Source of the DNA: Thozetella sp. PMI_491
Lineage: Eukaryota; Ascomycota; Sordariomycetes; Chaetosphaeriales; Chaetosphaeriaceae
Assembly (NCBI GenBank): GCA_021432635.1
Contig: MU270065.1
Coordinates: 62,001-126,000, forward strand
Length of the DNA: 64,000 nt
Direction: 5' to 3'
In this document: in pieces, positions 54,093 to 64,000 of the stretch
Position numbering within the stretch: position 1 is the stretch's first letter
How the letters are laid out: every line of letters starts with the position of its first letter
Notes under the pieces: model-generated
What the model was told of the DNA's origin: nothing
Databases searched by the model: none
What the model saw: the letters and a program-made list of their open reading frames with translations, nothing else
Position numbers and translations under genes: made by a program

Positions 54093-57000
54093 CCATCTTC
54101 ACACATTTCTCTCGCCTTCTTGGCTGGTCAGGAGTTCATGACAGGCAAAAAAAGTTGCCGAACCGATACGGCAACAGGGGTTGGAGCGGCACGGCGTCTT
54201 TCAACAAAGACATGCATGAGTCAAAGAGGCCCAGATAATGACGTTTATCTGATTTGTGATACCCCATGGGGCACAGCATTACGAGCATCGGCGTTCAAAG
54301 GAAGAGGGAAAAAAGAACTTCAACATCTTTTCATTCCCTGTCTTATACAGAGCCGAGGCTTGTCTTTTTGGCCGGCAGGGAACGAGGCTAGCTGCCGCGA
54401 GGCAGCCGTCTCGACGCAGAAGTAGACGAGGTAGAGAGAGTACGGTCGTTGTTAGATCTATGAATAGATAGCCATTTTGGCAGTGACCCATCGGCTCACG
54501 CCTGCCCCATGTGATTGCTATGAACGCTTAGGAGTGTACTGAGCTATATATCCATGTACTGAATCGGCCTGCTAGGTGAGAACAAGGGCCTACCTAGATT
54601 TCAGGTAGCCTCCTTTCCCTGCCCCTCCAGGCCCTCCTCCCTTTCCCTTTCCAAGTTTGCTCTTCTTCAGGCTGACTTACTTGGTCAGCCACTGCCGGGC
54701 ATTATGAGGTCTCCTCAGCCCTATGTCTAGAGGCCCTGGAACTGGCGGGTCATTGTGGCACCCCAAAGCTGTCTGTCAGTTATCACATTCCAGGGGGATC
54801 CGGGTCAGTTCATCGTGGAGCCGCGGTGTTCAAACAACCCCTCCCCGCCTGGCCGTCGCAAGACGAGAGCGCGGGACGGCGCGCCGTCGCGGAGAGGTAC
54901 GCGAGGAAGCGCCCAGTTGGCGACATCATGGCATTGCTTCTCCAGCGCCGCGCATAATATTGATATCTTACTAGATCTAATGCGGGTCGCGGTCCAGCAG
55001 ATCGGAACGATTCCCACCGCCTGCAGCCAGGGAAAGGGCACGGCCCATAGTGCAAGGCCGCGTAGATCATAGGCTCCCCTCCAGGGTGTTGAAACGAGAG
55101 AGTGAAGGCCCAAGGAGACTCGCGGGGGGGCCTTTTCGGCGGCGCATGAGTAGGCGCATGGATGCAACCCTTGCCACACAGGTACTCACGGCAGTGCATT
55201 GAGAAGCGGGCCTGGCTCCCCTGAGATGCGCGGGGAAAAAAAAAAAAAAAAAAGAGTCAGGTGCAGGGAAGAGCCAACTTGGGACAGAAGGAATGTGTCC
55301 CTCTTTCCATTAAGAGGCTCCGAAGCTCAAGCTTTACTAAACAGGCACAACGCACGGTACTGAGTACGGACGAGTGCTCCAAAACTGCCCGGGGTCTTGT
55401 GGCCAAGAGGGTCTGTGGGTTGCTTGCCCACCGACCGAGAAAAACTTTTATTCGCCGAAGAACAATCCCCCGAGAGATAGTGTCGCCAAAACGGCCGCCT
55501 CGAGGGGGGCTTTCCAATACCTGCCGATCCATTGCCGGGTCGCTTCAGCCCTCCCCGGGAGACCAGGGTGGCGGGTGCCGCTACATGGCTCGTGCTACGC
55601 GACCAAGGAACTACACGCAGCGCGTCGAGGGTGGAATCACCCCGGTCGAGCCAGGGGAACTTTGCGTGATTGGCCTAAATTCCGTTTGTGACAGAATCTG
55701 ATGAGGAGGTGATGCATCCCCGGGAGGGTCGCCTACCGTGGCGCTGTACTGTACCTGCAGGAGGTACAGTGCTGCTGACGCAGCGCGCCCAGGCCGAGCC
55801 AACTGAGTTTCGCTTTAAAGCGCGTCGGGGACGAGAGCGCGAGAGGGAGAGGTAGGGCAGGGTTGTGCTGTCGGGGTAGGGATCTCCTCTGCGGTGCGGC
55901 GTATTTTTTTCCGGCCACTCGCACGGTAATTTTGTATGCGCTTCTAGTCTCAGCGGAGCAGCTAATGCGAGACGTAAAGGAAAAGCAGGACAAGACGAAG
56001 AATAAAAAGAAGGAAGAAGTGAGGAGGAAGGAGACACGCCCATGTAGTATCGTCTCAGCGTCGCCGCTTTGCCTCTCTGGTCGTCGTTCCTAGGGATTGT
56101 GACGAGGGGGCAATGGGGGGGGCGGCAGTCTGAAAAGCTGGAGGGGGATCCTCCTGCAACTGCGGGTTACTTGGAACCAAACACAGCATGAGGTGCGGTA
56201 GTAGACGAGCTGGGCAAGGTAGGCCTGCCAACTCCTGTAGTACAGCCAAGTACAGGGAAAAAAAAGGGGGGACAAGATGCGAGTTCCACACCACCATAGG
56301 TGGGATCTGCATGCACAATACATTGTGTGCAGGTTGCTCTGCGCGGCCTGCACCTTTTCAGCAGACTCCAAAATCCGGCTTTGCCGCGCCCGAATGGGCT
56401 GGAAAGTGCTGCAGCCCGTGGTGCCTCCGCTCGCTGGGTAACCGCCTTAGGTAGCCCACCTCATCGCACCGTGTTTTCCTCTTGGTCGACGGCCGTGCTT
56501 CTCCGTTCGCTGCTTCCCGCTTCTACCCCCGCCGCAAGACAAAGAAGACTAGAGAGCACGAGACGCAGAAAGCACCTAGAAAGCAGGTCAGATTGCGACC
56601 TAGGCCAAAGCCGGGCACACCCTGGCCTTCCCCCACCTGTACCTGACCTCATCTCGGAGGGCCCTGTCTCTGCATCCTTCCATACTTGGCCCCTTCTTTT
56701 TTTCTCTCTCTTTCCTACCCTCCCCGTCGTCACCCCAAGACTCAAATCAATTACTCGTCGCACTCTCCGCCTGCGATCCTCCCAAGTGCCTCAACCCCCC
56801 TTTTTCGTGTCTCGGGCGTTTCCTGGGCCGCTCCCCTCCGTTGTCTCACTCGGGCGGTCAGCATCCCACACCTTCGTTTTTTTCTCTTCCCGCCCGGCCT
56901 ACCCGTCGACGCAACCCGCCAATATACTTTCTCGAGCGCGTCCACGAGACACGCTTCACCACGCGACCCAACCACGCTGCTGGGGAGCTGCCATGCCTTG

Positions 57001-57339
57001 AACCCTAATATAATCCAATGTGGCCGAGGAGTCGTCCATTGCCCAGAGGAGCCTTGCTGTAATTTACCCAGCAACTAACTGCCTGGCTCATCAAAATCGC
57101 GGCCCCGGTTAATTGCATTTGGAACATTCCGCGACTGACCCCCAACTGTCGCCCAGTCTCACGGCGGAGGAAGGGCACGGCGGAGGACGATCAGGAAACC
57201 TGGCCAGCAATCTAGCCGTCGACGTGCGACTCGTACGGACGGGCCGCCGCGGCCAATCGCAGCTCCGCCCAAAGACCGGCCCTCGCTTGCGTATTGCACA
57301 GAGTTCGGCCGCCCGCGGTTGGCGCGGACGCATACCATC
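53795..57339. other. Gene-poor region, 3.5 kb
   Basis: The 3' flank of SAM synthetase at the left; the right end (about 56460-57339) is CT-rich and ATG-poor, like a long promoter/leader of the 969-aa gene, and contains AACCCTAA at 57001-57008. A (CA)18 array lies at 54051-54086 and an A19 run at about 55234-55252. No supported gene; the 233-aa frame at 56300-57001 is low-complexity read-through. Confidence 0.55.
54051..54086. repeat. (CA)18 microsatellite
   Basis: 36 bases of uninterrupted CA dinucleotide, about 260 bp downstream of the SAM synthetase stop codon. Confidence 0.97.
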
Positions 57340-60326
57340 ATGGCAGCCATGGAGGCCGCGAACCCTCACCATGGCCAGCAGCCATACCCCCCGCTGCCTG
57401 CCTCCCCGACTCTCACCAACCCAGACATGATCCTACCAGACTACGACTATGACCGCGCCGACTCGCCCAGCCACGACCTGGACCTCCGCAACCACTCCCC
57501 CCTGATGATGTGGAAAAACGCCCAGGGCGCCGCGGGCGCAGACCTGCACCAGATGTTTGCCGTGACCACGCCGGGCCAGCAGCGGGTGGACCACCCTTAC
57601 GGCCCCACCGCCCCGATCACGCCCACCACCCCGATCATCTACGGGAACGGCACCATGCTCTCGGACATTGGCGAGGTCACCGAGGTTGAGAGCACCCCCG
57701 GGAAGCCCTCCCCGTCTCGGTACCGGGGAATGATGCATAGGGACGTGTCGCCGACCCGGATCGTTGGAAACGAGGACGCTCTGCGGTCGTCCCCGACGAT
57801 GGGCATTGAAGCGATAATGAAGAAGAAGTCGAAGCAGAGCATGAAGAGAGAGCGACGCCTGAGTACGGACAGTACGAGCACGATAACGACGCAGGATCAG
57901 GCCAATCTGTTTGCCGACTTTGACGACGCGGTTAGCGTTGTGGATAGCGTATTCCAAGCCGATGACGAGGAGAGTGTCGCGTCATCGTATGTAGAGGATC
58001 ATTCCGCAAGGGAGCCTGCACGATTAGGCATCCCTAGCTCGGACAACGCCGATAGGATGTCGACATATTCAACGACTTCCCTGAGCAGGAGAGCAGAGGA
58101 AATCCTCGCGAATGCCAAGAAGAGGTTGACGGTATGTGCCACATAAAATTGGCCCCCCTCGCGACCCCTTGCGACGGGACTTGGAACTAATCTTGGTACG
58201 CCGGGTAGACAATGGAAGGAAATCTGAGCCGGGCACGGAACACGCTGTATTCCCCCACATCCCTCGGGTCGGATGATGGGTCAACTCCCTCCCCTCCATT
58301 CCAGCGCGCCCAAACGGCACTCTACACACATGACAATGACCTTTCCACACCAACTTCCTCCCCTGGACATGCTCGGCAGTCGAGCGAAGTCGCAATACGC
58401 AACGGACTGCCCTACCGAGTATCACAGCGATCGCAGAGTGCTCTCGGCGTGGCTGGTGGCTACAGGCAGCCGTTAACGAGCTCGAAGAGCGTAGATCATA
58501 TCAGGGTAAGCCACGACAGTGATGACGGTCGCCCAATCATCAGAACCACGCCCCCAAAAGACCATGGTCTTGCGCCTCTCAGCGAGGATGATGTGGTAGA
58601 CTCGTCTCCTTCCAATCGGACTAGCACGGGCGTCAAGCTCGAGCAGTTCCTCAGCCCTACCTTCGGTACCTTCAGCAGCAACAGTGACGGCAGCGAGAGG
58701 ATAGTGCAACGATCTGCCTCGGCCACGCAGATGAGAGACCTCAAAGACCAGATGAAGGACCTCAAAGGCAGGATTTCGGGCCTGCGAGAGCAAGCACGGG
58801 CCGACAGCCTCAAGCGACGCAGTCTTCAGAGCCTCCGGACCCCGAGCCCTTTCACACACTCGCAAGTCAGCCAGTGGTATGCCGAGCCCAGATCGAGCAT
58901 GAGTTCCGACTTTGACACAGCCAATGAGGGAGCGGGCCGGAGCCCGTGGAATGGGGAACTCTCTAGCGTCGACGGAGAGGAACCCGCGGCCGATGCTAAA
59001 GAGTTCGCCGAAGACGAGGAATCTGTGTATAGCGAGGTGGAGACTAGGACGCATCTGAGGCCCGCCGATAGCCACTCTCCTGAGCGGAAGCCGATTGAAA
59101 ATCCGGTGGACGATGCAACAGAAGGCGTTTTGGGACATCAAGAGGAAGACGACGACGATGATGTGTCCGATATGTTGACGGAGAATGGCGATGTGGAGCA
59201 AGAACAAGAGGTGCTCCCCGTGGGGTTTCAAGAAGTACAAGACCTCGGGTACGACTACGACAGCGAAAGCGGCGAGTCCATGTACCATGACACCGTCCAG
59301 CATCCCCTCTCCCACGAGGACCGCGAGGACGCCTTCGACTATGAGCACTTCTTCCTGCACAGTGCTATGGGCACTATGAGCCAGCAGCGCCGTGGCAGCT
59401 ATAGCTCGGAGGGCTCAGTTGAAACGACCCGTGGCCCGGTTGTGGAGATTCCCCATGCATCCCGTTCGCGGAGCCGCCGTCGGAATAGCGACGCCTCCGT
59501 GTCGACAGTTGAGACCTTCGCGACTGCGGACGAGGGAAGTTCAAGCAAGTCCGGAGGGAGCGCAAACCCAAGCGCCAGGGCGTCAATGGAGAACTTCCGG
59601 GAGCAAATTATCGAGATTCCCGAAGAGGAGCGTTCCGAAAGTCCCGAAACTGCCAGACGAACCTCATTTGGCCCCGGCACGATCAAGACGAACGGCAACG
59701 GCTTCTTCTCAAGCAAGGCCAAGGACGGCGTCAAGAGGAATAGCGATGGCTCCATCTCCCCGATCCCGGAAGAGGGCAAGGAAAACGAAGAGGTGCTGTA
59801 CCGCCAGCGTCCCTCAGTTGCGCGACGCCCCATGTCGAGCTCGGCCGCCATGAGCACTATGCACCACCGACCCTCCGTGTCGTCGTTTGAGTCTACCGGC
59901 ACCAACCGCAGCTTCCCCCTGGTCAACAAGCCGACCAAGACAGGCAGCACCGGTGTCTTGACGCCCAACTCTTCACCAGACCAAGAGCTGAAGAGCATAT
60001 CCGACACCCTCATGAGCGAGACAGCTAGTATCTGCGAGCAGCAGTTGCAGGGCGGCGATATCCGCGGTCACTCCAAGGCGAACAGCACAAGCTCCATTGG
60101 CACTTCTCGACTGGGCGCCAGCTCCACAACACCCCAGGCCATGACCGCACTCCTGCGGGAGGATCAATACCTCGTTGAACGGCTTGTTGCCACCCTGGGT
60201 CGGTGCGTGCTGGGCCTTACCGAGAGTGGGAGGGCCAGCACCGAGAGCAGGATGTACAGGCGGCGCATTGAGGCTGCTAGGCGGATCCTCGAGGGCCTGG
60301 ATGGGGAATCGGGCACCCCACTATAA
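57340..60326 (+). CDS. Conserved filamentous-fungal protein of unknown function, 969 aa
   Basis: Two exons, 57340-58131 and 58209-60326, 969 residues. The ATG at 57340 (ATCATGG) is the first in frame; a second ATG is three codons downstream. Most of the protein is Ser/Pro/Asp/Glu-rich and disordered. Three blocks look constrained: a short helix before the intron (SRRAEEILANAKKRLT), a coiled coil near 445-475 (MRDLKDQMKDLKGRISGLRE) followed by SLKRRSLQSLRTPSPF, and a C-terminal helix (REDQYLVERLVATLGRCVLG). There is no enzyme motif or membrane segment. It may be a cytoskeletal or signalling scaffold, but that is only inferred from the coiled coil and many phosphorylatable Ser. The 77-nt intron falls between helical parts. 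Converges on MMS19. Confidence 0.85.
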
Positions 60327-61409
60327 GGTGGCAGCGGCCCCAGCCGCCATGGCTTGCATCACATTCTATCGCGCTACAGGGGATTTCCCACCTATCCCAA
60401 GCATGCGCATTTTGTTTTATTTCGATCGATCGACGTCATTTCGGCGCCTCGGCCTCGATCGATTTCTATCTTTTGGAGCTATTTCGCCATCGAGCGACAG
60501 AAGGAAGCGATAAGATCTCAGCGATTCCCTAGAGTGTCTTCTCTTTGGGCTCTTTATATACGGCGACGCACAGGGATTGGGTGTCCCTCATCCCGAAGCT
60601 TTGTACGAAACATACGACTCAAATGAATTCTTAGTAGTAATGATCGGCCAGGAGGGGCGGATGCTCGGATGTGGAAAGCTTACTTACGAGGACGAGAAGC
60701 AGCCAGGCTTCTGACCTCGAGCAGGATCCTGACCCAACTTGTCCCCTTTCCTTGCCGCCCACCTAGGCTCATACACCTCATCTCAACTTTGACTAAGGGT
60801 AGTCGGATCTGATGGCGGGTTGGACTCAGACTGGGTTTGTCGGGCTCGAAACAAACAGGGCGCTCTCATTTTGGTCGGGGACTATGGCTTCTAGAGGTAG
60901 CCATGTGGATTTGACAGCGATACCAAGCCAATGCCAGGCAGGCGCTCTCCTCAGGAGTCCCATGAGCTTGTTTTGTTGTTCCCTTTGTGGTTCGATACCC
61001 AATTTACTATGTGCAATAATTTGCGCGCTTTAAGATCGCTTTCTGACGACGATACTTCTGTGTGATTCTCTGGATTCTCTAAGCTCCGCAGGAGATCGAA
61101 TACAGCGCTATCTAATGGTTTTTCCCAGCCGACACCAGACGCCCACCGACCACTCTTGTCCAGCCGGGGTCCCTTTTTTTCATGTCAAGCATGGGCCTTG
61201 CCTCAAACGCCAACCGGAACTCCCTCCTTCTGGCGGCCATGAAAAGTTACAGGACGATACGCGCTGAGGCATGGCCGTTGTGCGGACCTGGGACTCGTAA
61301 CTAACCTCTAGGTGCGTAATGTAAACACAGCCCCTGAATGCACCCCACTTCCATCTGCCGCCTCTTCGTAGCGTGTACATACCACCCAAGACCTCGCCAG
61401 TGTCGCCCA
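60327..61409. other. Intergenic, convergent 3' ends
   Basis: 3' flanks of the 969-aa gene and MMS19. No supported gene, tRNA or repeat. Confidence 0.6.
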
Positions 61410-64000
61410 TCACACAATCTTAAACCAGCTCTCGCGCGCGCTGCGCGCCACCCTCCGGACCTCGCGCACCGGGTCTCCTGTGGCGGTAGCCAGCATCTGC
61501 TGCATGCGCGGCGAGTGGGCCAACAAATACCGCTCCTCGTACTTGCCAGGGAGGGCGCCCAATAGCTGCAGTGCCAAGCGACGGGTAGGGATCGCGTACG
61601 GGTCGGAGGTGGCCGCAGAGCTGCCCAAAGTCCGCGGCCTCCGTGACGCGTTCGCATGGAGCTCAACGGCACCAGTGACGAGCGTGTTGAGGTGCTCGGT
61701 CAGCCCGGCCGAGTCAGCAGCTAGGAGCTCGAGGAGAATGTGCAATGCGGCTGCAGCCTGGGAAGATGATGTTGCATCTGATCGAGTCTTGGTTGCATCC
61801 TGGGGCTTTTTGCAGATCGTCGTGATGAGTAGTCGGATGAGCTGTGGGAGGTCGGCTTCGTACGCGCTGAAGGGACAATGCTCAACGATGGCCAAGATGG
61901 CAGTCGTGTATCGTGCTGCCGCCTCATCATTTGCAGGGGGGAGAGCTTTCTCGTAGAGTGGCTTGGCTACATAGTTGTACAGCCATTGTTTGTAAATTGG
62001 TTTCACCACTGCGTGGTTCTCGACACTCAGGAAGGGAATGTCTTTGGCCAAGATCTGGATTGAGCTCGCCAGGACTTGGCCATTGTCAGTAGGGGTTCCG
62101 ACCGCCTCGTGTATGCGCGGCACGAGCTCTATAACCCGGCGGTCCATGCGGGCAATAGCCCCGGCGAGGATGTATAAAGTAATCGTGCTATGTATTTCGA
62201 ACGATGTGACTGCAGTGTTGGGGTTATTGACGCCGCTGGTCAGTTGTTCGCTCCAGAATCTCAGAATCGCCACGAGGCTATCCGAGTCTGGATCAGCAGA
62301 TTTTGGCCCTCCAGGATATTTGTTGGATAAAATAGCACCGATAGCAGCACGGGCCTTGTTCGATCCTTTGGAAGACTTCTCAACCTCGATAATATCGCAG
62401 ATGTACTTTTGCGCGATACCGTTGGGGGTGTACTAAAACCAAAATTAATACAGCTCTACCGAAAAAGTCGGTATGGCTAGCACTCACGAGAGAAGTCATG
62501 GCGGCGGGCCACAGACCCTCCAGGATCCCTAACGTCAAGAACTCTTCGTTTGGTATTTTGTCCACCTTCGACTCGTGGAAGAGACTAAACGCGTTCTCGG
62601 CGAGGCGGCAAGATTTCTGGAGACCCTCATCGAGATGCCGGACAACAAAGGTTGCCATCCTTGCGATGTGAGAGAGCACAACTTCATTGGATATCCCGGG
62701 GGGTTGCAGGTCGGCCTGTTGATAAAATAGGAATATCGTGTATAGACACGACTTGAGGAAGTGGTGGTAAGCTTCTAGGTCATTTTGGTCAACTAGCTGG
62801 GTAAACCACGCATCCTTATGAGTTTTAAATTCCCCGATCCAATCTTCATCCTTGCCTTGAGTTTTGAGAGCCTGAGAGTCGTACTTGGCATTGCAGGCAT
62901 CGCGAAAGTTGAGCATTGCGCAGTGGATCGCGCCAATAATGACTGCCGAGGCACGGGGGTCATTCAAGACGGCTGTTGGCGGGAGAATTAGCTGAGTGAG
63001 GCTGGTAACCAGCTTCGTGAAATGCTGAAGCGCCGAATATGTCTGGATTGCTGGTTTGTCCAAGACAACATTCTTGGGTATTTCAGAGCATCCAATGAAG
63101 GCCAGCTTCGTCAGAACATCCCTAAGCGTGCCTAAGCTGTAGGCAGACGGAGCAGCCCAGGATCGCCTCTGGATTTCCGCCAAAACCTTCTCGACCAGAG
63201 CACCGAAGCCATCAGTGTAGTGAGTCACAATCATTCGTAAGGCTAGGACAGCCTCATCCTGAATTGTTGAGTTTGCGTTGTCGTTCGCGCTCAAAGTTAA
63301 TATCTCGACAAGGCGAAGGGAGAGAAGAGAGCATATTTCGTCGCAAGTAGCCTGGGAGAGCAACAGCTTCCCTGCTTCGCCACTGGAGGAGGTTGAAGGA
63401 GCCTTTTGGCTGACGAGCAAGGCCATTCCTTGAATAACCTCCTTGAGAATGTTGGTACTTTCCGTGTCCGGATTGGCGCTGAGATCTCTCCAGATCGGCA
63501 GGTATATGTCGTAGATGATGGCACGGAGCTGATTTTCTCCCTCGCCCTCTTCGCTTGCCTCACTCAGCTGAGGAACTTGCTGTATGTCGTCGACGGTCTC
63601 CGAGCGCGATTTAAGATAGAGATTTAAGAGACTCACGAGGTCTTTTCGGTGGCTAGGGGACTTCGGTTGACTCAAGTTCTTCCTAACCAGCGTGATAAAA
63701 ACTTGGCCACGCTTCAGGAGTCCCTCGGTATTGGCAGTGATGACTGCGTTGATGAGCAATCCGGACTGCTTCGTGTAGGTCGAGTTGGAGAGATCATCGC
63801 TGCAGTCTTTGATGACCATGTCAATATAATCAGTAAGATGCTGGCCAGTCGAGTCAGCTGCTAGTTTCTGCAGTTTGTTTGAGATGCCTTTAAGCACATC
63901 CAAGGTCGCATCAATGGTGTCCTTAGCCTCCCCGTTGCGCACTTCGTATTTTAGCGAATCCCATAGCTTGCGGGTGTAGGGGACGACGGTGTCTTGCGCC
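61410..64000 (-). CDS. MET18: MET18/MMS19, cytosolic Fe-S targeting factor (5' part beyond window)
   Basis: Two exons seen, 61410-62432 and 62488 to the right edge; the frame is open through 64000, so the N-terminus lies outside. The visible C-terminal ~845 residues are helical throughout, with repeats of HEAT type such as ILKEVIQGMALLVSQ and LSLRLVEILTLSAND. The last segment reads DPVREVRRVARSARESWFKI, the characteristic end of the MMS19 C-terminal domain. Met18/Mms19 with Cia1 and Cia2 delivers Fe-S clusters to DNA polymerases, helicases and Rad3/XPD (family knowledge). The 55-nt intron has a good GTGAGT donor and a TTTTAG acceptor. Confidence 0.92.

Noticed and set aside
56300-57001. 233-aa plus-strand frame with a Met start
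   Set aside because: CT-rich leader-like DNA upstream of the 969-aa gene; product is low-complexity Pro/Ser/Arg with no homology that I recognise.
58473-59360. 295-aa minus-strand frame
   Set aside because: Shadow of the 969-aa gene on the opposite strand; long only because of codon composition.

Overview
This window is a gene-dense piece of nuclear DNA from a filamentous ascomycete, most likely a Sordariomycete. The evidence is intron-split genes with short introns (mostly 50-120 nt) that carry GTAAGT/GTATGT-like donors and CTAAC/CTGAC branch sites, a GC-rich coding style, a HET-domain gene, and near-canonical filamentous-fungal versions of alpha-tubulin, prohibitin-2, NEDD8 and SAM synthetase. 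No operons, CRISPR arrays, rRNA genes or recognisable intact transposons were seen. I could not fix the genus from sequence alone.

Layout. 1-3.9 kb: no protein gene; an intron-containing tRNA-Val(AAC) on the minus strand and an assembly gap inside a poly-G tract. 3.9-5.7 kb: a She3-like coiled-coil gene with a puzzling spliced upstream reading frame. 6.6-9.5 kb: a large conserved protein of unknown function. 10.5-13.2 kb: the 3'-end-processing scaffold Pta1/symplekin, divergent from tiny COA3 (14.1 kb). 15.0-17.3 kb: Dep1/Sds3-like Rpd3 subunit, divergent from NOP12 (18.0-19.9 kb). 20.5-22.5 kb: alpha-tubulin. 24.1-24.9 kb: a GPI-anchored Ser/Thr-rich cell-surface protein. 27.3-27.9 kb: an ABM-like alpha/beta-barrel protein. 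27.9-31.1 kb: gene-poor. 31.1-32.4 kb: an orphan coiled-coil protein. 33.0-34.9 kb: tubulin cofactor A and a THO7-like protein, convergent. 35.3-37.5 kb: a HET-domain protein. 38.3-39.6 kb: Elongin A. 40.2-40.7 kb: NEDD8. 41.4-42.5 kb: prohibitin-2, divergent from RNA15/CstF-64 (43.2-44.3 kb). 45.0-47.6 kb: an MNR2/ALR-type CorA Mg2+ transporter. 49.1-49.7 kb: APQ12. 50.0-51.0 kb: GPN3, divergent from SAM synthetase (52.1-53.8 kb). 53.8-57.3 kb: gene-poor. 57.3-60.3 kb: a long low-complexity fungal protein of unknown function. 61.4 kb to the right edge: MET18/MMS19, cut by the window end.

Functionally most genes are core housekeeping. RNA polymerase II and mRNA metabolism are well represented (Pta1, Rna15, THO7, Elongin A, GPN3, Dep1, Apq12), as are tubulin supply (alpha-tubulin, cofactor A) and mitochondria (COA3, PHB2). 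Only the HET gene, the 31-kb coiled-coil orphan, the ABM protein and the GPI protein look like accessory or variable content.

Exon structures were built by hand from splice consensus. For each spliced gene the joined exon lengths sum to a multiple of three, which supports the models. No novel molecular system was identified. The observations most worth checking are the She3-like upstream reading frame, a GC-AG intron in PTA1, a frame-neutral intron inside an RRM of NOP12, repeated use of 8-12 nt first coding exons, and a 25-bp repeat pair built on a perfect hairpin in the gene-poor 29-kb region.
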